From positions 3,485,501 to 3,549,500 of the forward strand of contig CM032798.1 of the NCBI GenBank assembly GCA_019155185.1: DNA of 64,000 nt, in the 5' to 3' direction. This DNA is from Beaufortia kweichowensis (Eukaryota; Chordata; Actinopteri; Cypriniformes; Gastromyzontidae). The translations under genes were made by a program, and so were the position numbers. The notes under the pieces are model-generated. The model saw only the letters and a program-made list of their open reading frames with translations, did no database searches and was not told the DNA's origin. Every line of letters begins with the position of its first letter. Within the stretch, counting starts at the first letter, position 1. Shown here in pieces: positions 32,380-44,531 of the stretch.

Positions 32380-33312
32380 ATGAACTCTACAGGGCTTATG
32401 TTTGGTTTAACAGATTCTTATGCAGAAATAAGTACCAAAAATTTCTCTGTCATTCTTCTTGGGATCATCATAAACTCTATCAATGGACTATTTGTTTTCA
32501 CCTTTTTCAGAAGTTCAATTTTTTACAATGATCCGCGGTATATATTATATATTCATCTGGTTATCAATGATATGCTCATGGTCTTAATAAGTGTAGTTCT
32601 TTTTGTGATGGTTTATGCATGGCAAAATGTACCTGTGCCATTCTGTATTGTTCTGTTAATAATCGGCTCAACCACTCATAAGAATACTCCATTGACTTTG
32701 GCCGGTATGGCCATCGAGCGTTACATTGCCATCTGCAAACCGCTGCATCACTCTCAGATCTGTACAGTACGCAGGACGTACATCCTCATCTCTCTGATTT
32801 GGGGGGTTGGAGTTTTACCCGCATTGGCTGACTTGATTGTGCTTTCAGTTTTTAATCCTTTATCTTTTTATACAAGTACTGTGTGTATTGAAGCATATCT
32901 GTATACCACACCATACCATGAAGCACAGATGAAATCTATGAATGGGCTTTATACATCTGTCGTGTGGTTGATTCTTGTTTTCACATACTGTAGAGTGTTG
33001 ATTACAGCCAGAAAGGCCACAAGTGATAAATCCTCAGCTAAAAAGGCCCAGAATACCATCCTGTTACACGGAATACAACTATTGCTCTGTATGTTATCTT
33101 ATATCACTCCTGTATTAGACAGGATTTATGCCTCACTTATGCCTAATTATCTAGTGGTAGGGGCATGTATAAATTATATGCTGACAAATTTAGTGCCACG
33201 ACTGCTCAGCCCACTGATTTACGGTGTTCGGGACAAACATTTTTACAAACACATTAAAAAACTTTTTGTAAGCAGATTATTTATTGTGAAAGTTGAATCA
33301 AGGAAACATTGA
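32380..33312 (+). CDS. Odorant receptor, divergent MAIERY type, OR-7
   Basis: A complete 310-residue receptor from MNSTGLMFG, the duplicate of OR-5. Helix and motif layout are the same, with NDPRYILYIHLVIND restored to the subgroup norm, MAIERYIAICKPLHH, and SITPVLD retaining the proline lost in OR-5. The TM3 entry (FVMVYAWQNV) matches OR-4 rather than OR-5, a sign of exchange between copies. Its leader intron may no longer be spliced. Confidence 0.93.
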   Translation: MNSTGLMFGLTDSYAEISTKNFSVILLGIIINSINGLFVFTFFRSSIFYNDPRYILYIHLVINDMLMVLISVVLFVMVYAWQNVPVPFCIVLLIIGSTTHKNTPLTLAGMAIERYIAICKPLHHSQICTVRRTYILISLIWGVGVLPALADLIVLSVFNPLSFYTSTVCIEAYLYTTPYHEAQMKSMNGLYTSVVWLILVFTYCRVLITARKATSDKSSAKKAQNTILLHGIQLLLCMLSYITPVLDRIYASLMPNYLVVGACINYMLTNLVPRLLSPLIYGVRDKHFYKHIKKLFVSRLFIVKVESRKH

Positions 33313-33427
33313 AGAAATATCATTTTCATACTCTATATCAGATATGTAGGCTGGTTAAAACGAGTTTTTTCACTTGCTTGTATTTTCATTAGTCATTCAG
33401 TGTATTTCTTTTTGGTCAAACAAATGA

Positions 33428-33619
33428 GACCCTGTCTGTGAAAACCCAGCTAAAGTCGTTTTTTTGTGATTTGCTGTTTTAAAGTCATCCTTTATAATGT
33501 AAAGAACATTCCTTGAAAATATAAATAATATTTACTGAGTAACATGTCAAAAATTGAAATCCTAGTGAAATGTCAAAATTAGATTTTTAAACTTTAGCCT
33601 GCTTTTCACAGACAGGGTC
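33428..33619. mobile_element. Foldback element with GACCCTGTCTG ends, copy B
   Basis: Copy of 28437-28661, shortened by about 33 bp in the middle. Confidence 0.7.
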
Positions 33620-34350
33620 ACAAATAAATGACAAATTGCAATTGAAATACTGAAACATCCACAGTTTTGTACTGACCGAACCCTTATGTTGTTGTATGTT
33701 TCTGTTTGTTATGCCTCATCACCACATTTGCTCACATACAGTATGTTCAGTATAATTCCAGTTAAAGATCAATAAACATATAGATCATCTCTTTCTCTCT
33801 GTATCAATCTAATGTGCCTTACTTTCCAGTGCATTTGTATTCTTAAGAAATGGCCACCAAACATTCTTAAACCCCTGTTTTAATATAGATAACTACTGAC
33901 TGAACATTTTAAATATTTATTAAAACATTTTCTAAATAAATAAATACATTTTACAACTGAAAAGTGAGACAATCTGTGCCATTATTAGTAGTAGACTGAT
34001 GAGTTTACATGTGGAATTTGCCTTGGTATATTAGTGCAAAACACAAGATTTATGAATGGTTATTGAGTTGAAATGTGTTTTTTTATTTCACAAGCTGATT
34101 TTCATACCAAACCTCACCAGTATCGTATATCTTCATAAATCTTCCATATGTTATTGGTCTTGGAGTATTAAATGCTATTATAGTGTCAGGTATAGGGGTC
34201 GGGTGAGGGTTACAGGATACAATATACAGGTTTTACATGTCATTATGTCTATGGAAAGTCCCCATAAAACATGAAAATTCAACATGTTTGTTTGTGTATG
34301 TGTGTGTTTTACACCAGAGCAATGACCAACAAACCTAATATTCATGATCT

Positions 34351-34565
34351 CCTCCCTCTTACGAAAGCTTTAAAAACACACAAACTTGCAGAAGCACTAC
34401 ATTAAAACTCACTGAAGCTTTATACTGACACAAATTTACATCCTGTTCTACCAGAGAAAACTGTCACAGTCTTTGTATGTGTTTTTACATTTTTGTAAAC
34501 ATTTTTGCCTAAATATTTTGATGGTCCTGTCTTTTTTAACCACTTTGTAATGTGTTACTTTCCAG
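34351..34565 (+). promoter_or_regulatory. Promoter and leader acceptor of OR-8
   Basis: CCTCCC at 34351, TATA-like TTTAAAAA at 34369, and the acceptor TACTTTCCAG ending at 34565. The layout is the same as for OR-9. Confidence 0.55.
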
Positions 34566-34590
34566 ATTCTGTCTCGCAAAGACCCTGAAA

Positions 34591-35506
34591 ATGAACTCAA
34601 CATTGAACCCTGTGGATGGTTATGAAGAAGCTTTTGTTAAAAACATTGTGATTGTTTCTCTTGGACTTATTATTATTTGTATTAACGGAATGCTAGTTGT
34701 CACTTTTCTTACCAATTCAATGTTTTCAAAGGATTCCAGATATATTTTATACATTCACCTAGTTATAAATGACATGATTATGATCTTTGTATCGGTCACC
34801 CTGTATGTGTTTAGTTACACTTTACGATTTGTTAATTTTCCATTTTGTTGCACATTGTTAATTCTTGCTACAACCACTTTTATGATAAGTCCATTGAATC
34901 TGGCTGGCATGGCCATCGAACGTTTCATCGCTATCTGTAAACCTCTGCATCACCATCAGATTTGCACACCACAAAGGACCTACATTTTTATTTGTTTTCT
35001 ATGGTGTATGGGAGCCATACCTTCTCTAGCAGATATCTTTATTTTAATTGCAACCCAGCCAACATATTTCTTGAGAACTGTTGTATACTGCTACCCACCA
35101 ATTGTGTTTCCTACCAAACCTCACCAGGATCGTATGACTTATTCACAAATTGTCTACATGTCACTGGTCTGGGTTATTGTAATTTACACCTACTGCAATG
35201 TTCTCTTCACAGCAAAAAAGGCAAGTTCAGGAGGATCAGCAAAAAGCCCGAAACACAATATTGTTGCATGGTGTGCAGTTACTTCTATGTATGCTGTCTT
35301 ATCTCACCCCAGTTTTAAACATAGTTCTCCTTCCCCTTTTACCGGTACACAAAAGTATGATGGCTTTCTTTATCTACCTGCTCACAAATGTTATGCCACG
35401 ATTACTGAGTCCTTTGATATATGGTGTCAGAGACCAGACGTTTGCCAAAAAAATGAAAGAACAATTTACTTGTAAAGTTTTTATTCTAAAGATTGTGCCC
35501 TCATAA
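34591..35506 (+). pseudogene. Odorant receptor OR-8 with a 2-nt frameshift before TM6
   Basis: Reads as a normal receptor from MNSTLNPVDG through MAIERFIAICKPLHH and TM5 up to GGSAK at about 35240. There the A and G runs are one base shorter each than in OR-9 (AAAAAG against AAAAAAGG). The intact continuation (ARNTILLHGVQ to PRLLSPLIYGVRDQTF) lies in another frame and ends at 35506. In the original frame an unrelated tail runs to 35475, so TM6 and TM7 are lost. It is otherwise about as well preserved as OR-9, so the loss is recent, polymorphic, or a sequence error. Confidence 0.85.
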
Positions 35507-35721
35507 ATCTTTCAAAACAAATTTATGCACTCAAACAATTACATATTGTATATCCTGCATTTAATAAAAACATTGTGCCATTATAAATATTGTTTTAGCA
35601 TTATTATTTTATCAGATTCTTGTCCATGACAATTGTAGCTGTTGGTTTCAAATAATTTTTTATAAAGGCTGTTAACCATGATTTACCATTATTTTTGTTA
35701 AAGACATAATGATTTTGCATG

Positions 35722-35775
35722 TGTCAACAAGGGTGTTTGTGTAGCTTTACTGGTAAAGCATTGCACTAGCAACAC
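35722..35775 (+). mobile_element. tRNA-derived SINE fragment
   Basis: GTGTAGCTTTACTGGTAAAG, then CATTGCACTAGCAACACAAAG, resembles the A-box half of tRNA-derived fish SINEs. The rest is missing. Confidence 0.5.
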
Positions 35776-36237
35776 AAAGAGCAACTGAAAGTACTTTTTG
35801 AAAGAAATGTATAAGTAGTGTGCTGTTAATCAATCCTCAATGTCAAATCTAAATGCTCATAGTAATATTTACTGTAAGTACTGTAAGAAGAAGCATAATT
35901 ACCCTTACCTAACATACTGTATATGGGCCTACTGTATGTTTCTAATGCTCCTTCATCAGTTTTACTGACGTACAGTAAAATTTCACTTGGAAGGCAACAT
36001 AGAGATCTACTCTTTCTATTTCAATCAAATGTTCTTATTGTCCTGTGCATTTAAAACATCATATGTTAAAAATCCAATTGGAGGCAAAATTATAACGATT
36101 TAGATTTAAAAGCAAAATAAACAGTTACAATATCAGATTTTTGTCAATAGTGTCAATCTAACCACAAACATGTGAAAAATGACATTACAGGGGCTGAAAT
36201 ATATTTTATTGCGTATAAAAACAATATAGATAGATAA

Positions 36238-36290
36238 CATTGCATTACATTTAGGCATTTAGCTGATGCTTTTATCCAAAGCGACTTACA
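36238..36290 (+). repeat. Teleost dispersed repeat with AAGCGACTTACA
   Basis: CATTACATTTAGGCATTTAG, then GCTTTTATCCAAAGCGACTTACA, a word set found all over fish genomes. Only the conserved core is present. Confidence 0.6.
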
Positions 36291-36566
36291 AATATTTGGA
36301 GACAAGATAAGTAAATGTTTGTGTGTCATTTCTGGTCCCATGTAGAACACAGCTTATAAATCCTACTAAATTATGTTTAATTAAAAGTGTAAACATGTGA
36401 AGGTTACGTTTAGGGGTAGGATAAGGGTTACAGCATACAATATACAGTTTTTACAGTATAAACGTAATTATTATGTCTATGGAAAGTCCCCATAAAAGAT
36501 TCAAGACGTTTGTTTGTGTATATGTGTGTGTATACGCTGGGGCAACAAACCTAATATTCATGATCT

Positions 36567-36790
36567 CCTCCCTCTTATGAAAGCTTTAAAAACACACAAA
36601 CGTGCAGCAGCACTACATTAAAACTCACTGAAGCTTCATACTGACACAAATTTACATCCTGTTCTACCAGAGAAAACTGTCATAGTCTTTGTATGTGTTT
36701 TTCTTGTCTTTTTTGCCTAATAACATTTTAGCCTAATACATTTGGATGGACCTGTCTTTTTTAACCACTCCATAATGTGTTTCTTTCCAG
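36567..36790 (+). promoter_or_regulatory. Promoter and leader acceptor of OR-9
   Basis: CCTCCC at 36567, TTTAAAAA at 36585, and the acceptor TTCTTTCCAG ending at 36790. Confidence 0.55.
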
Positions 36791-36811
36791 ATTCCCGCAA
36801 AGACCCTGAAA

Positions 36812-37732
36812 ATGAACTCAACATTGAACCCTGTGGATGGTTATGAAGAAGCTTTTGTTAAAAACATTGTGATTGTTTTTCTTGGACTTATTATTAATTG
36901 TATTAACGGAATGCTAGTGGTCACTTTTCTTACCAATTCAATGTTTTCAAAGGATTCCAGATATATTTTATACATTCACCTTGTTATAAATGACATGATT
37001 ATGATCTTTGTATCGGTCACCCTGTATGTGTTGAGTTATGCTTTACGGCTTGTTAATTTTCCATTTTGTTGCACACTGTTAATTCTTGCTACAACCACTT
37101 TTATGATAAGTCCATTGAATCTGGCTGGCATGGCCATCGAACGTTTCATCGCTATCTGTAAACCTCTGCATCACCATCAGATTTGCACACCACAAAGGAC
37201 CTACATTTTTATTTGTTTTCTATGGTGTATGGGAGCCATACCTTCTCTAGCAGATATCTTTATTTTAATTGCAACCCAGCCAACATATTTATTTATGACT
37301 CAAGTATACTGCTACCCACCAATTGTGTTTCCTACCAAACGCCATCAAGATCGTACGACTTATTCACAAATCGTCTACATGTCACTGATCTGGTTAATTT
37401 TAATTTACACCTACTGCAATGTTTTCTTCACAGCAAAAAAGGCAAGTTCAGGAGGATCAGCAAAAAAGGCCCGAAACACAATATTGTTGCATGGTGTGCA
37501 GTTACTTCTATGTATGCTGTCTTATCTCACCCCAGTTTTGGATTTTGTTCTCCTTCCTCTTTTCCCTATACACAGAAGTAAGATCACTTTCTTTAATTAT
37601 CTGCTTACAAATATTATGCCAAGATTACTGAGTCCTTTGATTTATGGTGTTCGAGACCAGAAATTTGCGAAAAAAGTTAAGGAACAATTTACTTGTAAAT
37701 TTTGCTTTTTAAAGATTGTGCCAAAAATGTGA
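36812..37732 (+). CDS. Odorant receptor, divergent MAIERY type, OR-9
   Basis: A complete receptor of 306 residues from MNSTLNPVDG. TM2 reads KDSRYILYIHLVINDMIM, and MAIERFIAICKPLHH has Phe for Tyr. Loop 2 has VYCYPPIVF, then LLHGVQLLLCMLSYLTP and PRLLSPLIYGVRDQKF. It is a tandem duplicate of OR-8, including promoter and about 400 bp of 5' flank, and is the last receptor before uba7. Confidence 0.93.
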   Translation: MNSTLNPVDGYEEAFVKNIVIVFLGLIINCINGMLVVTFLTNSMFSKDSRYILYIHLVINDMIMIFVSVTLYVLSYALRLVNFPFCCTLLILATTTFMISPLNLAGMAIERFIAICKPLHHHQICTPQRTYIFICFLWCMGAIPSLADIFILIATQPTYLFMTQVYCYPPIVFPTKRHQDRTTYSQIVYMSLIWLILIYTYCNVFFTAKKASSGGSAKKARNTILLHGVQLLLCMLSYLTPVLDFVLLPLFPIHRSKITFFNYLLTNIMPRLLSPLIYGVRDQKFAKKVKEQFTCKFCFLKIVPKM

Positions 37733-38280
37733 CAAAGCAGTTGTATTCAGTATAATATTTTTGATTTATTTTTATTTAAATTATTATTACATTGTTTTTC
37801 GGCAGAGGTGTATTTAAGCATGCAATGTAAATATAATGTACAAATGTAAATGCATATATTTTTAAAGACATTTATTTTTAAAGTATTATTATTATTCAAT
37901 TAGTGTCCATCAGATCACTTTAAAGAAAGCACGTAGAGAGCAAGGCATTACTTTTTTATATGTATATATGTGTGGTAAGTGCACTGTACAAAAGGTAAAA
38001 ATATAAATCATAATGTTATGCTCACAAGAAATTAATAATAAATAAATAAAACCTTAGGGTGAAATATGGTCTCTTTGTGAAATGTAATTAAAATAATAAT
38101 AATAATTAAAAATGAAACATTAATGTCATTCTACTTATATATTCTTTTTCTGTGTATTTCGTAGATTTTTATCGCCATCTAGTGTTCGTTTGTTCATATC
38201 TTATGACTTCTCCAGTTGTGTATTCATCTTCATAGTGCAATGCGCAGACATCAAAATACCGCGAGAGCAATCTGTAAGCG
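37733..38280. other. Spacer between the receptor cluster and uba7
   Basis: AT-rich up to about 38160, then CpG-containing promoter DNA. ATCGCCATCTAGTG at 38171 resembles a CTCF core on the minus strand. No gene is seen. Confidence 0.5.
38171..38188 (-). promoter_or_regulatory. CTCF-like motif at the receptor cluster / uba7 border
   Basis: ATCGCCATCTAGTGTTCG; the complement contains CACTAGATGGCGAT, close to the CTCF core. Confidence 0.4.
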
Positions 38281-38287
38281 CTAAAAC

Positions 38288-38295
38288 TCTCGCGA
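38288..38295. promoter_or_regulatory. TCTCGCGA element in the uba7 promoter
   Basis: TCTCGCGA followed by TA is close to the TCTCGCGAGA element of housekeeping promoters. A related CCGCGAGAGC lies about 25 bases upstream. Confidence 0.4.
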
Positions 38296-38474
38296 TACTT
38301 GCCGCCATACGCCAATCAAGTCGAAAAAGTCATCTTTTACTTCTAACGAATCTGCTGTCAAAAGACTGGAACTTTCGAGGATAAAACAGGCAAACAGAAA
38401 ATAAACAATTGTCCATTTAATCACTGAACATGGCCGAAAATATGGAAAAGGTATTAGTGAAGTATAAGAAAAGC

Positions 38475-38489
38475 GAAAGTGAAACTTTC
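38475..38489 (+). promoter_or_regulatory. Interferon-stimulated response element (ISRE) of uba7
   Basis: GAAAGTGAAACTTTC matches the GAAANNGAAAC consensus bound by ISGF3 and IRF factors. It lies about 65-80 bases before the leader exon's donor at 38553 (CAG|GTAACA), a usual position for an ISRE. Human UBA7 is interferon-induced, so this supports the uba7 identification. Confidence 0.75.
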
Positions 38490-38499
38490 CTCAGAAACA

Positions 38500-38553
38500 G
38501 ACAACCTTCTGTTTTAACAGAGGACGCCAAAGACTAACAATCTCCGGATTCAG
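38500..38553 (+). other. uba7 non-coding leader exon (5' end approximate)
   Basis: Ends at 38553 before GTAACA. The next exon starts at 38891 after TTCATACAG, four bases before the ATG. The transcription start is not fixed, and the 5' limit given here is a guess from the ISRE position. Confidence 0.4.
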
Positions 38554-38894
38554 GTAACAAACAAAAGGCGTTTTTACACATTGACAACGTTTACAAACAA
38601 TCGCGAACTGTAGTAGATTATGTATAAATATCGAAAGTGGAAATTCGTAATTTGTTTAATTCTAAAATCACTGACTAAAACTAAGAATTCAGTTTGGTGT
38701 GTATAGCGTCCACACCAAGCGTTTAATCATATCTTGAAGTAATTTGCTCTTGTTTTGTCTAAGAAGACCTAGTTTTACATAAATCACAGTACTACCATGG
38801 TACTTTTTGTAAAGTCATCATAATTTAAATGAATTAGAAAATAACAGGTGCATAAGAAGTAAATAACTAGCATGTTAATTGTTCATACAGGAAA

Positions 38895-41800
38895 ATGGCA
38901 CAAAGTGACATTGACGAAGGCTTATATTCCCGACAGCTGTAAGTGCTTAAATTTTTGTGATTGTCAAAGCTTTGTGATTTGTTGTAAACTGATAGTAAAT
39001 GTACAGTTATATAAAGAATATGACTCATGTATAGAATATTAGGCTTATAGAAGTCACACAAAATACAATTATTTAGTTACATAGTGTTTTTTTACTTTTA
39101 AGAAATTCTCTTTAAAAATCATAATCAGCAAGTTAGATCATAAAATCATTATTAGATAGAAAGAGGAGAGGGGAATATGACATGAACCACAATGCATTTG
39201 TCAATTTTACAAAAGGTATGTGATAGGCCATGATGCAATGCGTCTCATGGGAAAGGCGGATGTTCTTATCGCTGGGATGCGAGGTCTTGGTGTGGAGATT
39301 GCCAAGAATGTGATTTTGGCTGGGGTCCGGTCAGTCACCATCCAGGATGATGGAGTGGTAGAGTGGAGAGACCTGTCTTCTCAGGTAATTTTGTCATCTT
39401 TCATTAACACTATTGTTGTTTCAAACATGTATAATATTCTTGTGAAACACAATTTTTAAAGAGCCTAAGCTGCTTTTTAAAAACTACAAAAATAAATGAT
39501 AAATAATGGGAAATGTCAAGCACTGTTACAATACCATAGAAAGTTGCTGTGTGACTTCCACAGAAAAGAAGTTTAGAACAGGTCATACAGGTTTAGAATA
39601 ACATGTGAAAGATGATTATTAACTTTAGGGTGAACCATTATAACTGTGATACATCATGCATTGCATAAATTTAACCAAGTGTGATTCACTGATTGTATAC
39701 ATTTATTTTGTAGTTTTACCTGAAGGAAAGCGATCTGGGTCAGAACAGAGCCTTGTGTTCTGAGAAACAGCTGTCCAGTCTGAACGTCTATGTCCGAGTG
39801 ACCGCACACACTGATAAACTCAACGAGGACTTCCTGGGACAATTCCAGGTGTGAATTTGTGGTCTCAGTTGAAGTCTTTTTCTGATTTTGTGGTTATTGT
39901 TAATTTTTTGTTCAATAGGTGGTGGTGCTCACAAATTCCCCCTTAGATGAGCAGACACGCTTGGGAAAGTTTTGCAACTTAAACAATATAAAGTTTATTG
40001 TGGCTGACACCAGAGGCCTTTGTGGGTAAGAATCATTGCTTCCAATGAATTAACCAAAAACAATTTCCATTTGTATGAGTTTAGATGCCGCAAAAGCACC
40101 GGGTTCTGCGGGGTTGTTTGCATAGTGGTGCCAAAGCAGTTGACTGCTTGCTGTGTTTACAGGCAGCTGTTCTGTGATTTTGGAGATTCTTTTGAGGTTC
40201 GAGATACAGATGGAGACACTCCAGTTTCAGCCATGATTTCTAAAATCAGCAAGGTGACATGTCACAAAACATTCATTTTCACGTTCTTTACTGTCCTCCT
40301 AAAAGTCCTGTCCTCCTTCACTTCTTTGTCTAAATACTTACATAATTCCAACCATTACTGTATACAGTTATTCTCTTTGTAACTTGAACAGTGTATTAGT
40401 GTATATTACTAACCTCTGCTTTAAAAACGATGCCATCTTAGGGAAATCCAGGCATTGTGACTTGCACAGATGAGGAAAGCCATGAGTTTACTAATGGCAT
40501 GTTTGTGACTTTCTCTGGGATTCAAGGCATGACTGAACTCAATGGCTGTGACCCCATTGAGATTAAAGTGAGAGGTAGGTGTGATATGAGATTATATACT
40601 GTATAAGCTGACAGGGAAAGCTGGGTTTGGGATGGCATGCAGCACACATTAAGCAAATTAAAGTCTGACCTTGTTTTTATTTTTTAGACAAGTACTCCTT
40701 CAGTATCTGTGACACTTCAGGCTTTTCTGATTATGAGAAAAGCGGAGTGGCAACTGAGGTCAAACAGTCAAAGATCTTCACGTTTGTAAGTATTGATTGC
40801 TAAAAGATACAACCCAAAAACAATGTAAAGCCACTGTCCTGTTATGATCAGGCAACGCTCCTAGGACTTTATGTCTTGATTTTGAGAATTACTAACACTA
40901 ATGATGTTTTTTTAATACCAGTAAAACTGATTTGATTGTTTAACATAACAAATACAGTATTTTAATGCTTGCAGAAAACTTTAGAGGTGGCTATGCATGA
41001 AGCTCTCAGAGATCCGGAACTTGTGGAGATGACAGATTCGGGCAAAACCCAAAGACATTTGTCTCTGCACCTGGCCTTCCTGGGCCTGCATAGTTTCTCA
41101 AAAAAATACAGTCGAACACCAATTCCTAGATCTCAGGTGAGAGATTAAAAACCAGCATCTCTTGAAAATAACAGAACCCTAAATTGACCATAAATTATTA
41201 CATTAAATAGGTATAACCCTCATACCACTAATTTTCGTAGCTTATTTTAAAATACCTGTTTCTGCTTATCTGTGTAGGCTGATGCTGAACTGCTGCTCGA
41301 AATAACAAAAGAGCTCTCTGTAGCTACAGGATTTAAAGACCTCGATGAAGACGTTGTGCGGAAATTATCTCTGATTGCCAGCGGTGACCTGGCACCTCTC
41401 AATGCGTTTATTGGGGGTCTGGGTGCTCAGGAGGTCCTGAAGGTAAAATAAAAAGTTTACTTTTAAAGGACAAAATATAAAATATAGGATACTAACTGAA
41501 AACTGAAAGACAGAGAAATGTTGAATTTGCCCATTTGCATTTTGTGATGAGGGGGACCACCGTTATAATTTTGTCCCTGGCCATATGAATTTAACTGGTC
41601 TCCCTGGTTATTATTAACAAATGATTGTGCCTAAAATGTATAAGGACTAGTAAATGATGTAGATTTTGTATGTTTATGAAATCCACCAGGCTTGCAGTGG
41701 TAAATTCACCCCTCTCAGACAATGGTTTTATTTTGATGCTCTGGAATCTTTGCCTGAAGATGAAAGCTTTCTGACTGAAGAGGACTGTGCTCCTGTAAGC

Positions 41801-44463
41801 AGCATTTTTTAGCCATCAGTCATTCTTATTTTCTAGAAATTGGCACAGGCTATAAAAAAACCTGTTGTTTATTATTTTATTTTGGTCCTCTATCTTGCAG
41901 AGAGACTGTAGATATGATGGACAGATTGCTGTGTTTGGATCTGCTTTTCAAGAAAAACTGAAGAAGCAAAAGTATTTTTTGGTGAGTGTATTTATTGGTG
42001 AGTGTATTTCTGCAGCTTCACATTTCTTATTTTTGAAGTTAGGACAGACATCAAACATGGATTACTGAGTCAGTCACTGTTTGATCTGTTTTTGATCACC
42101 TCATGCTGAGATTGTACATCTTGTACAGTGTATTGTAGACTCACTGAAATGTCTGTGTGATCAGGTTGGAGCTGGAGCTATTGGTTGTGAGCTGCTAAAA
42201 AACTTTGCTCTGATTGGTCTGGGTGCTGGAGAGGGCGGGAGCATCACAGTTACTGACATGGACTCCATTGAGCGATCAAATCTGAATCGACAGTTTCTGT
42301 TTGGCTCTCAGGACATCGGGGTAAGCTGATTGGGTGGTCCTTTAACTCCAAAATACACAGATATTTATTTACTTGCCATCCAGATTTTCATTACAGCTCT
42401 GTCTGTGAAATGCAATTAGAAAAAACATAGACAAAGCCATTGAACAATAGCTGATATATACACCTGTGGCCATCAGTTACATTTTTTAATTATTACATTT
42501 TTACATAACAATTAAAATTTGGTGACTTTTATTAATTTGCTGTTTTGACTTTAAATCAATCAAGGTATTGAATTCTTGCTCTGTCTCATTTAGAGGCTCA
42601 AGTCAGAGGCAGCAGCTGAATCTGTTAGAAAGATGAATCCCTACATGAATATCATCGCTCATCAGAACCGTGTGGCTCCAGAAACAGAGCAGGTTTACAC
42701 GCATTCGTTTTACAGTCAGCTTGATGGGGTGGCAGCCGCGCTAGACAATGTGGATACCAGTAAGTTGATGCTAATGCAGACTATGCTGGACCAATCAATA
42801 TGGTTCAAGTAGGACCGATTACATCTGTAACATTTTTCTTGTGCTTTAGGAGTCTATCTTGACGAATGTTGTGTGCGGAACAAAAAGCCCATGCTGGAGG
42901 GGGGAACTCTGGGGAATAAAGGCCACACATTGGTAGTGGTACCATATCTGACCAAGTCCTACGGACACTCAACATCTGGAGGACAGAAAGCTATTCCCCT
43001 GTGCACACTTAAAAACTTTCCACACCGTATAGAGCACACACTACAGGTACATAGTAAAGCTGTATGTAGTAGAGTATATATACTACTGGTGAGAACTACA
43101 TAGTAAAGTGCATGTGGGCCTAAATGAATTATTCTTTATTTTCAGTGGGCCCGAGATCAGTTTGAAGGCCTCTTTAAACACACAGCACAGAATGTGAACC
43201 AGTATCTCAGGTATTAGCCAATAAATAATATTTTTAATAATTATGATTTAGATAAACATGTAAAAAAGAGGTCATGTGGATTTTTCAGATAATGTGTCAG
43301 ATTTTGTTGATTCATGTGCTTGAATAGATTCACAAACACCCCGCTTTTTTTAACTGGTTCCTCGTGCCCAAGCTTAACCGTCCATTATAAGCGCAACCCT
43401 GACTTCCTGCCACTTTCAACTGTCAGATGTTTTTCAACTTAAATGAAGTGGAGGATGTTTATAAAGAGACGAGTGTGCAGGAAGTTGAGGTGGCATGTGC
43501 AGGAAGCAGATACCGCATAACTGCCTCAATCCCAAATACTTCCTGTTGGCTGTCAGCAGACCGTGGCCTATAAGTCATGGAAGGACCTCACCCCACTTAC
43601 TCACTCATCAAACCAGACGTCAAAACAAAAAATTAATGGCTTTTTGATCCACTAATGTTAGACAACGAAGAAGTGTCCAAATACATTCGTCTTCCATATA
43701 TCTATAACATTTGAATAATTCGTTTTGTGAATGTTGTGCTGAAAACTCTGGCTGTGTAGATCTTTCTTTTCAAAAATAACTTCAGGTGATTTATTTTGTT
43801 ATCTAATGCAATGACATTCAGATTGGTGTCCAGTAGTGTTAGATATGCAGTAATCGGATGTTTAGTATTGTTAGGCCTGTAGTAATTAATTCTTTGATGT
43901 GGTCTTCCTTTCATGGCAGTGACCAATCCTTTGTGGAACACACAGTTGCCCGTGGGGATGTGGAGGCTGTGGAAATGCTGGAAGGCGTCTATATGAGCCT
44001 TACTGTGGAACGGCCCCAGAACTGGACTGACTGTGTCAGCTGGGCGCGCAGACAGTGGGAAACACTCTACAACAATCAAATTAGACAACTGCTACACTGC
44101 TTTCCTCCTGATCAGGTGAAAAAGAAATACAAACACACACAACAGAGAATTTATAATTATAGACTGATCCCAAGGCAAAACACGAGTATGTGAAAAAAAG
44201 GACCAGCAGGTGGCGATGTTGTCTATGAAAAACATTCACTTAAAGTTGAGAGAGAGAGAGAGAGAGAGACATTTTACTTGAATGTATATTTTGCTTTTAT
44301 TCTTTAAATTTTTATTCTATTTAATTCTATAGATACATGTTACTTTTATTTTAACTTTTTCTTTGTACATAATTTACACTATTTGTATGCAGCCCAGCTG
44401 CAATTGCTTTGGCAATACAATTGTACAATTTTTGTCATGCCAATAAATTGAAAATTGAAATTG

Positions 44464-44531
<68 letters not shown>

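Larger units (their letters stand above)
32051..34025. repeat. Segmental duplication unit B (OR-7 with flanks)
   Basis: Partner of unit A at 27038-29067, in direct orientation about 5 kb away. Confidence 0.85.

Noticed and set aside
38430..38451. ATG with a short frame before a GTATTA donor-like site upstream of uba7
   Set aside because: Does not join in frame to the uba7 exons and lies before the ISRE; at most an upstream ATG.
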